Of a stretch of 33,410 bases of DNA, positions 1 to 7,229 are shown piece after piece. Where the stretch lies: the NCBI GenBank assembly GCA_035487355.1, contig DATHMF010000046.1, positions 1 through 33,410 of the forward strand, written 5' to 3'. The translations under genes were made by a program, and so were the position numbers. Numbering within the stretch: the stretch's first letter is position 1; every line of letters starts with the position of its first letter. The DNA comes from Terriglobales bacterium (GTDB taxonomy: Bacteria > Acidobacteriota > Terriglobia > Terriglobales > Acidobacteriaceae). A model generated the notes under the pieces. That model ran no database searches, had not been told where the DNA came from, and worked only from the letters and a program-made list of their open reading frames with translations.

Positions 1-483
1 TTCCTGGCGGGAGATAACGGACAGAAGATGTTTACCAATGCTTTCAAGCTGCAAACCGCCGGAGCGCAAAGCATCACCGCGAAAGATACAGTTACCAGCA
101 GCATCACAGCAACTAACCCCATCACCGTCACCGCCGATGCCTTCATCACACCGCAGAACAGGATTATCCACATCTTCCGCGGCAATATCCCGGTTGTGGT
201 AGCGACCTTCACCGATGCCGATTTGGCCGAAACCGGATCGCATTACACCGCGACCATCAATTGGGGAGATGGGAGCGCGCCGGACAACAACTGCACGCTG
301 GCTTCCATCAACTGCAAGATCGTGCAGGTAAGTGCTAACCCGAACGTCTTTAACGTAATCGGTTCGCACACCTACAAGAAGAAGGGCGTGTTTACAGTGC
401 AAGTGGCCCTGACGGATTCAGGCGGCAGCGTGGCTGATGCTTTCAGTACGGCGACTTTTTTCCCGATCAGCTCCTCGCACTAA
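1..483 (+). CDS. C-terminal part of a secreted PKD-like repeat protein (5' truncated by window edge)
   Basis: The reading frame is open from base 1, so the gene begins outside the window; only about 160 residues are present. The last ~100 residues resemble a PKD-like beta-sandwich: a segment with FTDAD, then INWGDGSAPDN (the WGDG turn typical of PKD domains), then HTYKKKGVFTVQVALTDSGG, which matches the closing HxYxxxGxYxVxVxVTD strand pair. The earlier part, rich in Thr, Ala and Ser (TAKDTVTSSITATNPITV), resembles the end of a preceding Ig-like repeat. Such modules occur in large extracellular or cell-surface proteins of acidobacteria and act in adhesion or carbohydrate binding. No catalytic domain is visible in the part present, so the function of the whole protein cannot be told. 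A strong terminator follows directly. Confidence 0.75.
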   Translation, partial: FLAGDNGQKMFTNAFKLQTAGAQSITAKDTVTSSITATNPITVTADAFITPQNRIIHIFRGNIPVVVATFTDADLAETGSHYTATINWGDGSAPDNNCTLASINCKIVQVSANPNVFNVIGSHTYKKKGVFTVQVALTDSGGSVADAFSTATFFPISSSH

Positions 484-503
484 AGCTCAATTGCTTCAGA
501 CGA

Positions 504-530
504 AGGCACGGCTTGGACGTGCCTTTTTCT
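504..530 (+). terminator. Rho-independent terminator after the PKD gene
   Basis: A perfect 7-bp stem (AGGCACG at 504-510 pairing with CGTGCCT at 518-524) with a 7-nt loop is followed by a T-rich run (TTTTCTTTTGTT). It lies 20 bp after the stop codon of the PKD gene. The rest of the gap up to the sod gene (531-697) shows only an AGGAGGAG ribosome-binding site at about 682-690. Confidence 0.85.
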
Positions 531-697
531 TTTGTTGCAGATACAACACCCGGCCCCTCGATTCGCTTCCACAAATAGGATGATCCAACCGATGAGGGCT
601 TGCATCCTCGCTGGCATAACTTCATCAAATCGCGTAGGCTAGAGAGTTTCAGTATCAGTTGCAAAAAATTCTATTCATACCCAGGAGGAGCAAGAAA

Positions 698-1306
698 ATG
701 GCTCACCAAGTACCCCCTCTACCGTATGACTTCAGCGCGCTGGAACCCCATATTGACGCGCTGACCATGCAAACTCATCACGACAAGCACCACGGTGCTT
801 ACGTCACCAACCTGAATGCTGCGCTGGAAAAGCACCCCGATCTGGCCAGCAAGAGCGCCGAAGACCTCATTAAGAATTTGAATGCCGTACCGGAAGATAT
901 CCGCACCGCGGTGCGCAACAATGGCGGCGGCCACGTGAACCACAGCATGTTCTGGCTTATCATGGCGCCGAACGCGGGCGGGGAGCCTTCGGGCCCGCTG
1001 GCCGACGGCATCAAGCAGGCCTTCGGCAGCTTTGCCGACTTCCAGACCAAATTCAATGATGCCGGCCTGAAGCGCTTCGGCAGCGGATGGGCGTGGCTTA
1101 TCCGCACGGCCGCCGGGAAGCTGGAGATTACCAGCACCGCCAATCAGGATAACCCCATGATGGACGGGAATTATCCCATTATGGGAAACGACGTCTGGGA
1201 GCACGCCTACTACCTGAAGTACAAGAACGTACGCGGCGATTACCTCAAAGCCTGGTGGAACGTAGTGAACTGGAAAGAAGTGCAGAAGCGCTTCGAGAAG
1301 AAATAA
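698..1306 (+). CDS. sodA: Superoxide dismutase, Mn-type of the Fe/Mn family
   Basis: The 202-residue product converts superoxide to hydrogen peroxide and oxygen. Family hallmarks are all present: the metal ligands His27, His82, Asp165 and His169 (in HHDKHH, NHSMFW and DVWEHAYY). The outer-sphere residue pattern favours manganese: Gly-Gly-Gly at 76-78 before HVNHSMFW, and Gln150 in ANQD, where MnSOD rather than FeSOD carries the glutamine. The metal assignment is an inference from these positions. There is no signal peptide, so it should be cytoplasmic. The start at 698 is fixed by AGGAGGAG about 8 bases upstream; the frame extends further upstream to 659 but has no conserved residues there. 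The gene is monocistronic and converges on lpxI, sharing a long hairpin with it. Confidence 0.95.
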   Translation: MAHQVPPLPYDFSALEPHIDALTMQTHHDKHHGAYVTNLNAALEKHPDLASKSAEDLIKNLNAVPEDIRTAVRNNGGGHVNHSMFWLIMAPNAGGEPSGPLADGIKQAFGSFADFQTKFNDAGLKRFGSGWAWLIRTAAGKLEITSTANQDNPMMDGNYPIMGNDVWEHAYYLKYKNVRGDYLKAWWNVVNWKEVQKRFEKK

Positions 1307-1311
1307 AAAGC

Positions 1312-1378
1312 TTAACCACAAAGGACACAAAGGAACACGAAGGAAGAAAGCAAACCTTCGTGTTCCTTTGTGGTTAAA
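1312..1378. repeat. Long inverted repeat between sod and lpxI, terminator-like
   Basis: An 18-bp perfect stem (1326-1343 with 1355-1372) encloses an 11-nt loop, and outer bases TTAACCACA (1312-1320) can pair with TGTGGTTAA (1370-1378) in an alternative register. It fills the gap between the convergent sod and lpxI genes and could terminate both. The text (CACAAAGGACACAAAGGAACACGAAGG-type) belongs to a repeat style also seen near 33.2 kb in this window. Confidence 0.75.
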
Positions 1379-1387
1379 CTTGCCTTA

Positions 1388-2242
1388 TTAATCCGCAACG
1401 ATCGTAATCCCGGTCGCATCTGCGGCCTTGATGGTTGCCTCTCCATCGAGCAGCAGGCATTTTCCGGCGTCGACCGCCAGGCAGATCGCTCCTGCCTGCT
1501 TCATGATCTCAATGGTCTTCACTCCGATCACCGGCACATCGAAGCGCATATCCTGATTGGGCTTGGCCACTTTTACCACGGTGAGCGCGCGGCTCAGAGT
1601 AGTTTCCGCGCTGCTTGAATCATCGCGCAAGCTGCGCATGATCTCACCTGCGCGCGCGATGGTTGCATCGGTGCCTTCCATGGCTTCGACGGCAACGCAG
1701 GCCGTTTCGGCAATCACCACTGTCTGGCCAATGTCATACTGCGCCAGGTGACGCGCCGCTTTGCGGCCATACTCGATGTTGGCGCGTTCTTTTTCATCGG
1801 GCGCGCGGCGTGTAAGCACGCCAGCTTTGGCGAGAAGTGGCTCAAGAAAGTCGGTGGATTTGAGCAGAGTGATGCCCTCATCCGCCAGGACTTTGGCCAC
1901 AGCGCCGATCAGAGAATCGGTATTGCGCGTGCCGAGCGAGAGCAGCAGCTTGGCCAGCCGCCAGTCGGGACGAATGCTGCTGAAGATCTGCTTGTGTTTT
2001 ACCTGCCCCGCCATGATGGCCCGGGTCACGCCCTCGCGCTGGAAGGTTTCAATCAGCTTCGAGAGCTCGCCCAGCGATAACCAATGCACCGCCGCGGCGC
2101 CGCGCTGCTCAATCTCGGGAAAAGTTTCTTCCTTGATGGCGGCAACGATGACGTCGTGTCCCTGGGCGTTAGCGGCGTCAAGAATCAGCAGAGGGAATTT
2201 GCCGTTGCCGGCAATCAGACCTAGTTTGGGGCGAGTGGACAC
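1388..2242 (-). CDS. lpxI: UDP-2,3-diacylglucosamine pyrophosphatase LpxI (DUF1009)
   Basis: LpxI hydrolyses UDP-2,3-diacylglucosamine to lipid X and UMP, the fourth step of lipid A synthesis; it replaces LpxH in many non-gamma-proteobacterial lineages. The 284 residues match the family length. Visible signatures are the N-terminal LGLIAGNGKFPLL, the MAGQVKHKQIF segment (about 77-87), KSTDFL (129-133), and the C-terminal hydrolase domain with QDMRFDVPVIG (Asp235, which by my recollection corresponds to the essential Asp of characterised LpxI) and GVKTIEIMKQAG. The start codon is GTG with no clear ribosome-binding site. It stands apart from fabZ-lpxA, separated by an oppositely oriented ATP-grasp gene, with which it shares a 76-bp divergent promoter region. 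Confidence 0.93.
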   Translation of the reverse strand: MSTRPKLGLIAGNGKFPLLILDAANAQGHDVIVAAIKEETFPEIEQRGAAAVHWLSLGELSKLIETFQREGVTRAIMAGQVKHKQIFSSIRPDWRLAKLLLSLGTRNTDSLIGAVAKVLADEGITLLKSTDFLEPLLAKAGVLTRRAPDEKERANIEYGRKAARHLAQYDIGQTVVIAETACVAVEAMEGTDATIARAGEIMRSLRDDSSSAETTLSRALTVVKVAKPNQDMRFDVPVIGVKTIEIMKQAGAICLAVDAGKCLLLDGEATIKAADATGITIVAD

Positions 2243-2318
2243 TCTATGGTTAGCTCCAAGCTCTCAGCTCAAAGGAGTGAGGACAATTAGAATACATTCT
2301 ACGAAATGAGTTCGCGAG

Positions 2319-3104
2319 ATGCTTGTACACTTTCTCTACCCTTCAGATCCAGTCGAGCCAAGACAACCCGATGAACCATTCAAAGAGCAGATCGGCGAGC
2401 TGCGCAAATTGGGTTCTGCCGTATCACTTGTCTCGTTAGAAGAACTCGCAGAAGGAAACGGTAAGGTTCGAGGTGCATTACCCAGCGATGCAACGGTGGT
2501 ATACCGTGGCTGGATGCTTACGCCATCGGAGTATGAGAAGCTCTTTTCGTTTATCCGCTCTTGCCAGGCAAATCCGATCACTTCTTTGGAAACTTATCTT
2601 GCGTGCCACTATCTTCCCAACTGGTACCCGCTTGTTGCTGAGTTCACAGCCGAAACCAAAATTTTCGCTGTCGACGCCGATCTCGCCCACGAGCTAAAAG
2701 CTCTCGACTGGGAAAAGTTTTTCATTAAGGACTATGTCAAATCGCTGAAGACCTCGGTTGGCGCAGTTGTTTCCAAGCCGGAAGAGATCACCGTGGTTCT
2801 TGCCGAAATGCAAAAGTATCGCGGCATTATCGAGGGAGGAGTTTGCGTTCGCCGCTTTGAAAACTTTGTTCCAGAGTCGGAGAGGCGCTATTTCGTTATT
2901 AATGGCAAACCGTATGCCGCCTCAGGGCCTGTCCCTGAACTGGTTGTTGAATGCGCCCGCCGTATCCAAAGCCCGTTTTTCTCAATTGATGTTGCTCTTA
3001 GGGCCGACGGCGTACTTCGCGTTGTTGAGCTCGGAGATGGTCAGGTCTCGGATCTAGTAGGCTGGGAAGCCAGACGTTTTGCTGAGATCTGGGCAGAGAC
3101 GTAG
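2319..3104 (+). CDS. ATP-grasp domain protein (DUF4343 / R2K clade type)
   Basis: The 261-residue product looks like a single-domain ATP-grasp enzyme, a family that ligates a carboxylate to an amine or thiol using ATP. The C-terminal third holds the recognisable part: FFIKDYVKS (a lysine candidate for ATP binding), GGVCVRRFENF, RYFVINGKPYAASG, and SIDVALRADGVLRVVELGDGQVSDLVGW, in which the ELGDGQVS element matches the Mg-binding Glu/Asp strand of DUF4343-type proteins. The substrate is unknown. The gene lies between lpxA and lpxI but on the opposite strand, so it is not part of their transcript. Its stop codon lies inside a palindromic repeat. Family assignment is from motif memory, not a search. 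Confidence 0.75.
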   Translation: MLVHFLYPSDPVEPRQPDEPFKEQIGELRKLGSAVSLVSLEELAEGNGKVRGALPSDATVVYRGWMLTPSEYEKLFSFIRSCQANPITSLETYLACHYLPNWYPLVAEFTAETKIFAVDADLAHELKALDWEKFFIKDYVKSLKTSVGAVVSKPEEITVVLAEMQKYRGIIEGGVCVRRFENFVPESERRYFVINGKPYAASGPVPELVVECARRIQSPFFSIDVALRADGVLRVVELGDGQVSDLVGWEARRFAEIWAET

Positions 3105-3118
3105 CAAGCTACGTCTCT
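3095..3118. repeat. Palindromic repeat overlapping the ATP-grasp stop codon
   Basis: A perfect 10-bp inverted repeat (AGAGACGTAG / CTACGTCTCT) with CAAG loop spans the TAG stop codon at 3102-3104. It may serve as a bidirectional terminator between the convergent ATP-grasp and lpxA genes, though no T-run follows. A diverged second copy lies at 6031-6054, so I class it as a REP-like element. Confidence 0.7.
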
Positions 3119-3137
3119 ACTATGGAGCCTGGAGTTG

Positions 3138-3956
3138 CTACTTAATCGTTCCTCGCTCTGAAGTCTCGATAAAGCGCAGCAGCATGGCCACGTCTTCTCC
3201 CTGCTTGCCTTCAGCGCGAAGTTTCTCCAGTGCTTGTGAAGTATTGAGTTTGGAATTGAGCAGCACGCGATAGGCGCGTTGGATTTGGACGATGCGTTCT
3301 TTGCTGAAGCCACGGCGCTCCAGGCCGATGGAATTTACGCCGTAGGCCTTGGCTTCACGCGCGGCTGAGGTTTTGGAAAAGGGCAGAACGTCACGGGTGA
3401 TGATGGTCCCGCCGCCGATGTAGGCGTGCGCGCCCACGCGCGTGAACTGATGCACCGCCGAAAATGCGCCTACCGTGGCGTAGTCTTCTATCGTTGCGTG
3501 TCCAGCCAGCGTGGCGGCGTTGGCCATGATCACGTGGTCGCCGACCACACAATCGTGCGCAACATGGCAGTAGGCCATAAACAGGCAATGGCTGCCCAGA
3601 CGTGTCACACCGCCGCCGCCCACAGTTCCACGGTTCATGGTCACATATTCGCGGATGACGTTGTGATCGCCGATCTCCAGCCGCGTTTTTTCGCCTTTGT
3701 ATTTCAGGTCCTGGGGTTCGAAGCCGATGGAGGCAAACGGGAAGATGCGGTTGTGCGCGCCGATCTTGCTGGGGCCGTGCACCGTGACATGCGAGATGAG
3801 TTCGCAATCCTCTCCCAGCTCCACATCAGGTCCGATCACGCAGAACGGGCCAATGCGGCATGAGGCCGGGACCTTCGCGCTGCGATCAATAATTGCACTG
3901 GGATGAATCTGCGCAGCTCGCTCTTCTCTTACTGCGCTGGGAGAAGAACGGCTCAT
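3138..3956 (-). CDS. lpxA: UDP-N-acetylglucosamine acyltransferase LpxA
   Basis: LpxA transfers the 3-hydroxyacyl chain from acyl-ACP to UDP-GlcNAc, the first step of lipid A synthesis. The protein (272 residues) is a left-handed beta-helix made of hexapeptide repeats (IHPSAIID, IGPFCVIGPDVELGEDC, IGAHNRIFPFASIG and on) followed by a helical C-terminal part. The catalytic histidine is His134 in HVAHDCVVGDH, matching E. coli His125. The segment PQDLKYKGEKTRLEIGDHN is also characteristic. The N-terminal ~15 residues (Ser/Arg/Glu-rich) extend beyond most LpxA proteins. The start at 3956 is supported by a 4-base ATGA overlap with fabZ, which implies translational coupling. Confidence 0.95.
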   Translation of the reverse strand: MSRSSPSAVREERAAQIHPSAIIDRSAKVPASCRIGPFCVIGPDVELGEDCELISHVTVHGPSKIGAHNRIFPFASIGFEPQDLKYKGEKTRLEIGDHNVIREYVTMNRGTVGGGGVTRLGSHCLFMAYCHVAHDCVVGDHVIMANAATLAGHATIEDYATVGAFSAVHQFTRVGAHAYIGGGTIITRDVLPFSKTSAAREAKAYGVNSIGLERRGFSKERIVQIQRAYRVLLNSKLNTSQALEKLRAEGKQGEDVAMLLRFIETSERGTIK

Positions 3957-4483
3957 TGACCCTCGGAAGCCGGCTTATCCACAACCTGGCAGGTGAGCAC
4001 GGCCTCGCAGGCGCGCTTGTCGCCTACGTAGGCGCCACAACTGATCTTGCCTGCGGTCCGGCGGAAGGCCAGAACATCTACCTCGATGCGCAACTGGTCG
4101 CCGGGCGTGACCGGCTTGCGGAATTTGGCGCGCTCGATTCCGGTGAAGACCATGATCTTGTTTGCGCGGTCTTCAATTTCGGTGAGCAACAGCAGGGCGC
4201 CGGCCTGGGCCATAGCCTCGATCACCAGCACGCCGGGCATAATGGGATATCCCGGGAAGTGCCCCTGAAAAAATGGCTCGTTGATGGTGACATTCTTAAT
4301 GGCCACAATGCGTTCCCGGCGGCGCAATTCGATGATGCGGTCCAGCAGCAGGAAGGGGTAGCGATGCGGAATGATCTGCATGATCTGCAGGATATCCAGC
4401 GTGATCGGAGCGGGAGCCTCAGAAGACGCAGCCTCCGTGGACGCAGCTTCTGCGGTAGCAATCGAGTTGGGTGTCTCGTCCAT
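3953..4483 (-). CDS. fabZ: 3-hydroxyacyl-ACP dehydratase FabZ
   Basis: FabZ dehydrates 3-hydroxyacyl-ACP in fatty acid elongation and competes with LpxA for the same substrate, which is why the two genes are usually paired. The hot-dog fold signatures are present: IIPHRYPFLLLDRI (38-50), the catalytic His75 in FFQGHFPGYPIMPG, and Glu89 in VLVIEAMAQ. At 176 residues it is about 27 longer than usual; the extra N-terminus is an Ala/Ser/Glu-rich, probably disordered tail. A start nearer LDILQIM would need a non-ATG codon, so the ATG at 4483 is kept. The gene overlaps lpxA by four bases and is divergent from the M20 peptidase gene. Confidence 0.95.
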   Translation of the reverse strand: MDETPNSIATAEAASTEAASSEAPAPITLDILQIMQIIPHRYPFLLLDRIIELRRRERIVAIKNVTINEPFFQGHFPGYPIMPGVLVIEAMAQAGALLLLTEIEDRANKIMVFTGIERAKFRKPVTPGDQLRIEVDVLAFRRTAGKISCGAYVGDKRACEAVLTCQVVDKPASEGQ

Positions 4484-4504
4484 TGAAATAGATCCGAGGC
4501 CAAA

Positions 4505-4533
4505 ATTATAACTTATCTCGCGGCCCCTTCTGG
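4505..4533 (-). promoter_or_regulatory. Candidate promoter for fabZ-lpxA
   Basis: On the minus strand a perfect TATAAT (4510-4505) lies 22 bases upstream of the fabZ ATG. The -35 region at the usual distance (around 4528-4533) is weak. This would give a short leader of about 15 bases. It is the only good -10 element in the 67-bp divergent gap. Confidence 0.4.
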
Positions 4534-4550
4534 TAGGCTACTGGGAAACA

Positions 4551-5717
4551 ATGCCCACAGCAAAAAAAGTATCAGGCGTGCGTGAGCTGCTCGCCCGCAT
4601 CGAACCGCGCGAGCACGACATGGTCGCGTTAGCCCAAAGGCTGGTGGAAATCGAGTCCCCCTCCTATGACAAGAAAGCTGTGGACATGCTGGGTCAGGCG
4701 CTGGCCGATGAATTCACCCGTATCGGCGCCCAAGTCAACTTCCATAAACAGTCCCAATTCGGCGACCATCTTCAGGCCAGCTTCAAGACTGCAGGCAACG
4801 ACAATCCCTCCGTCCTCTTAATAGGACATATGGATACCGTGTGGAATTTGGGCACACTCAAATCCATGCCCTGCCGCGTCAGCGATGGGCGCGTTTGGGG
4901 GCCGGGAGTGCTCGATATGAAGGCCGGCATCGTGCAAATGATTTTTGCCCTGCGCGCACTTCGCGATGTGCACGGCGCTCCTCCGGGCAATGTCGAGGTA
5001 CTGCTGGTGAGCGATGAAGAGGTTGGGAGCTTGTCGTCAAGAACGCTTACCGAGTCCGTGGCCAGGAACGCGCGCGCGGTTTTCGTGCTGGAGCCCTCGC
5101 AGGGACTTGAAGGAGCGCTCAAGACGGCGCGCAAAGGTGTGGGGGATTACACGGTCAAGGTCACGGGGAAGGCCTCGCATTCCGGCGTGGATTTTCGCGC
5201 CGGGGTCAGCGCCATCACCGAACTGGCCCACCAGATCAGCATTATTGAGAAGTTCACTGACCTAGAGCGTGGGCTTACCGTGAATCCCGGAGTGGTTCGT
5301 GGCGGCACCCGCAGCAACGTGGTCGCGGCAAAGGCTGAGGTCGAGGTGGATGTGCGCATCCAGAAGCTGGCCGACGCCAGGTTGATTGAAAAAAAATTCC
5401 GCAGTTTGAAGCCGCGCAATCGCCGCTCGAAACTGCATGTCAGCGGAGGGATCAACCGACCGCCCATGGAACGCAGCCCGGAAATCGCCGCCTGGTTTTC
5501 GACCGCTCGCAAGCTGGCGCAAGAAATGGGATGGAAGCTGCGTGAGGCTTCCACCGGCGGCGGCTCCGACGGCAACTTTACCGCCGCCCTCGGCATTCCT
5601 ACGCTCGACGGACTCGGGGCCGTGGGCGAGGGACCGCATGCGCTCAACGAGTCTGTACTCATTCGTGAGCTGCCGCGCCGGGCCGCGCTGCTGGCCGGGT
5701 TGATCACCTCGGCTTGA
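4551..5717 (+). CDS. M20 family metallopeptidase, carboxypeptidase G2-like
   Basis: The 388-residue protein has the full di-zinc site of the M20 peptidase family: His93 and Asp95 in GHMDTV, bridging Asp122 in VLDMKAG, general base Glu156 and ligand Glu157 in SDEEVG, ligand Glu181 in VLEPS and His363 in EGPHALNE. The dimerisation domain sits between about residues 192 and 305 (GKASHSGVDFRAGVSAI). The nearest group by motif is the glutamate carboxypeptidase/CPG2 type, which removes a C-terminal glutamate or other amino acid from N-acyl substrates; the actual substrate is not known. No signal peptide is evident, so a cytoplasmic location is likely. It is transcribed divergently from fabZ. Confidence 0.9.
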   Translation: MPTAKKVSGVRELLARIEPREHDMVALAQRLVEIESPSYDKKAVDMLGQALADEFTRIGAQVNFHKQSQFGDHLQASFKTAGNDNPSVLLIGHMDTVWNLGTLKSMPCRVSDGRVWGPGVLDMKAGIVQMIFALRALRDVHGAPPGNVEVLLVSDEEVGSLSSRTLTESVARNARAVFVLEPSQGLEGALKTARKGVGDYTVKVTGKASHSGVDFRAGVSAITELAHQISIIEKFTDLERGLTVNPGVVRGGTRSNVVAAKAEVEVDVRIQKLADARLIEKKFRSLKPRNRRSKLHVSGGINRPPMERSPEIAAWFSTARKLAQEMGWKLREASTGGGSDGNFTAALGIPTLDGLGAVGEGPHALNESVLIRELPRRAALLAGLITSA

Positions 5718-5826
5718 ACGCTCGTTTTCCCGCCATATTTGTAGTTGAGGCGGTGTTACAATACGGTCTAGTGGCGTAGTGTGTTCAGAAGAGACACACT
5801 TTTGGCGGCCCATGCGGAGGAGAAGT

Positions 5827-6030
5827 ATGTTTGAAGGTCTTATGCAACCGATGCATCTTATCGTGGTACTGATAATTGCACTCTTGATATTCGGTCCAGG
5901 CAAGTTGGCGGATATCGGTAAGGGGTTGGGAGACGGAATTCGCAATTTCAAGAAAGGAATGCGCGAAGGCGAACAACCGAATACGAATGCGGGTGCGAGT
6001 ACGAATACGGAAGAAAAGAAGCAGTCGTAA
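5827..6030 (+). CDS. tatA: TatA/TatE family twin-arginine translocase subunit
   Basis: The 67-residue product has the TatA layout: a short N-terminus, one membrane helix (about residues 9-22), the hinge FGPGKL (22-27), an amphipathic helix (ADIGKGLGDGIRNFKKGM), and a polar tail rich in Asn, Thr and Lys. TatA oligomers form the passage for folded proteins bound for the periplasm. The start at 5827 follows CGGAGGAG at 5816-5823; the frame is open upstream to 5779 but without TatA-like sequence. A TGTTACAAT at 5754-5762 resembles an extended -10 element. tatC is not in the window. A clear Tat substrate is encoded at 10707-11273. TatA and TatB cannot be fully separated from sequence this short, but TatA fits better. 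Confidence 0.88.
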   Translation: MFEGLMQPMHLIVVLIIALLIFGPGKLADIGKGLGDGIRNFKKGMREGEQPNTNAGASTNTEEKKQS

Positions 6031-6054
6031 AGACGTAGCATGTTACGCTTCTAC
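6031..6054. repeat. Second, diverged copy of the 3.1-kb palindromic repeat
   Basis: AGACGTAGCATGTTACGC followed by TTCTAC begins at the base after the tatA stop codon. It aligns over 24 bases with 3097-3120 (AGACGTAGCAAGCTACGT, then CTCTAC), with four differences. The palindrome is imperfect here. Confidence 0.6.
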
Positions 6055-6087
6055 AGCGAAATTACCTCGGCACTTCACACGCCTGGT

Positions 6088-6666
6088 TTATTCACTACGT
6101 TCCTGCAACATCCGGTAGACCAACGGCACCGGTAACCCTACCACGTTGAAGTAACAACCCACAATTTTCCAGATCCAGCGCGAAGCGATTCCCTGGATCG
6201 CATATGCCCCGGCCTTATCCATAGGTTCGCCGCTGGCCACGTATTCCTGGATCTCCTCTTCGCTCAGATCACGCATCCATACTTCGGTCGTTGCAGCACG
6301 CACATCTTCAATACTTGAAACTGCCTTGATCACGCATACTCCGGTAATCACCCGATGCGATCGCCCCGAGAGCAGCCGCAACATGCGCGCCGCATCGGCC
6401 TGATCGCGCGGCTTTTCCAGTACCTCCGAATCCACCACTACAATCGTATCCGCGCCTAAAACTGTTTCCCCAGGCCTCTGCTGAGACACTGCCTGCGCTT
6501 TCTCCCGCGCCAGGCGCCTGGCATATTCCTCGGGTGCTTCGCCGGCAAGCATGCGCTCATCCACGTGCGCAGGTTGGACTGTAAACGCGATTCCCGCATT
6601 ACGCAAAAGCTCACTGCGCCGTGGTGAAGCCGAAGCCAAAACTAGTGGTGATGTCGGTGAACTCAT
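6088..6666 (-). CDS. maf: Maf-like nucleoside triphosphate pyrophosphatase
   Basis: Maf/YhdE proteins hydrolyse nucleoside triphosphates (dTTP, UTP or modified pyrimidines such as m5UTP, depending on subgroup) to the monophosphate, as house-cleaning enzymes. The 192-residue length is normal. Signatures are the N-terminal [14 protein letters not shown] with the SxSPRR nucleotide loop, the [12 protein letters not shown] helix, GADTIVVVD with the catalytic Asp, LEKPRD, and the C-terminal [16 protein letters not shown]. It converges on tatA. Upstream, 152 bp of intergenic repeat text separates it from the next minus-strand gene. Confidence 0.93.
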   Translation of the reverse strand: MSSPTSPLVLASASPRRSELLRNAGIAFTVQPAHVDERMLAGEAPEEYARRLAREKAQAVSQQRPGETVLGADTIVVVDSEVLEKPRDQADAARMLRLLSGRSHRVITGVCVIKAVSSIEDVRAATTEVWMRDLSEEEIQEYVASGEPMDKAGAYAIQGIASRWIWKIVGCYFNVVGLPVPLVYRMLQERSE

Positions 6667-6740
6667 CGGGACTATAACTTTATATCAGGTGCAATCTGTC
6701 CCCGCTGTGTTAACAGGTGTAGACTTACTCTGATTCAGAA

Positions 6741-6814
6741 AGTCCTCCGCGCACCTCGACGTCCTCGGCGGTGAGTTCTTAAATCCGCGTGATCCGTGAA
6801 ATCCGCGGTAAGCA
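6741..6814. repeat. Intergenic repeat text, two modules
   Basis: Two short modules stand side by side: TCCTCCGCGCACCTCGACG then TCCTCGGCGGTGA (6743-6774), and AATCCGCGTGATCCGTGAAA then TCCGCGG (6782-6808). Kindred modules occur together at 33151-33206 in the opposite order. They encode nothing and look like members of a dispersed repeat family. Confidence 0.5.
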
Positions 6815-6818
6815 TTAC

Positions 6819-7229
6819 CTACCAAACGTGTTTTGCGGCGAAGAAGTACGTCAGCACCACGTACGTCCAGAACAATGAAAACAATATATGCATTGAGGTA
6901 TTGAATTTGTTGCCCCGCCACAGCGCCGAGTCATAAACAAAAAACTGGATGAACCATCTGCAAACCCAAAACACAACTGCGGCGGCCAGCACAACCCGGC
7001 TGAGAGGTGCGGGTTGGAGCAATGCCTGTGTGTAGAACAGAGAGATGCATCCCATCAACACCAGGGTGAGAGCGATAAAGAAGCAGTGGACAATAAATAT
7101 CTGGCGGTTCAAGAGAGATAGCTTGGCCAAGTCTGTTTTCCACTCAAAGCGCTTGCCAAAAGTTCCATGCGCGACGCCGAGGATGATCAGCAGCACCCCA
7201 ACGATTTTCAGATGAAGCTCAAGAGACAT
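6819..7229 (-). CDS. Small four-helix integral membrane protein of unknown function
   Basis: I do not recognise the family. The 136 residues hold four likely membrane helices (about 5-22, 43-66, 77-99 and 112-131), with a conserved-looking polar loop KRFEWKTDLAKLSLLNRQIF before helix 2 and RWFIQFFVYDSALWRGNKFN between helices 3 and 4. The start at 7229 overlaps the end of the upstream methyltransferase-like gene by 11 bases (ATGTCTCTTGA), so the two are probably translationally coupled. An upstream in-frame extension to 7259 would lie wholly inside that gene and lacks hydrophobic or conserved character. It is the last gene of the five-gene minus-strand operon. Confidence 0.75.
   Translation of the reverse strand: MSLELHLKIVGVLLIILGVAHGTFGKRFEWKTDLAKLSLLNRQIFIVHCFFIALTLVLMGCISLFYTQALLQPAPLSRVVLAAAVVFWVCRWFIQFFVYDSALWRGNKFNTSMHILFSLFWTYVVLTYFFAAKHVW

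Noticed and set aside
719..1330. Long open frame on the minus strand across the sod gene
   Set aside because: It is a mirror frame of a clear superoxide dismutase, lacks a ribosome-binding site and has no recognisable domain.
3716..3726. tRNA T-loop-like GGTTCGAAG
   Set aside because: It lies inside lpxA, with no acceptor stem or anticodon arm around it.
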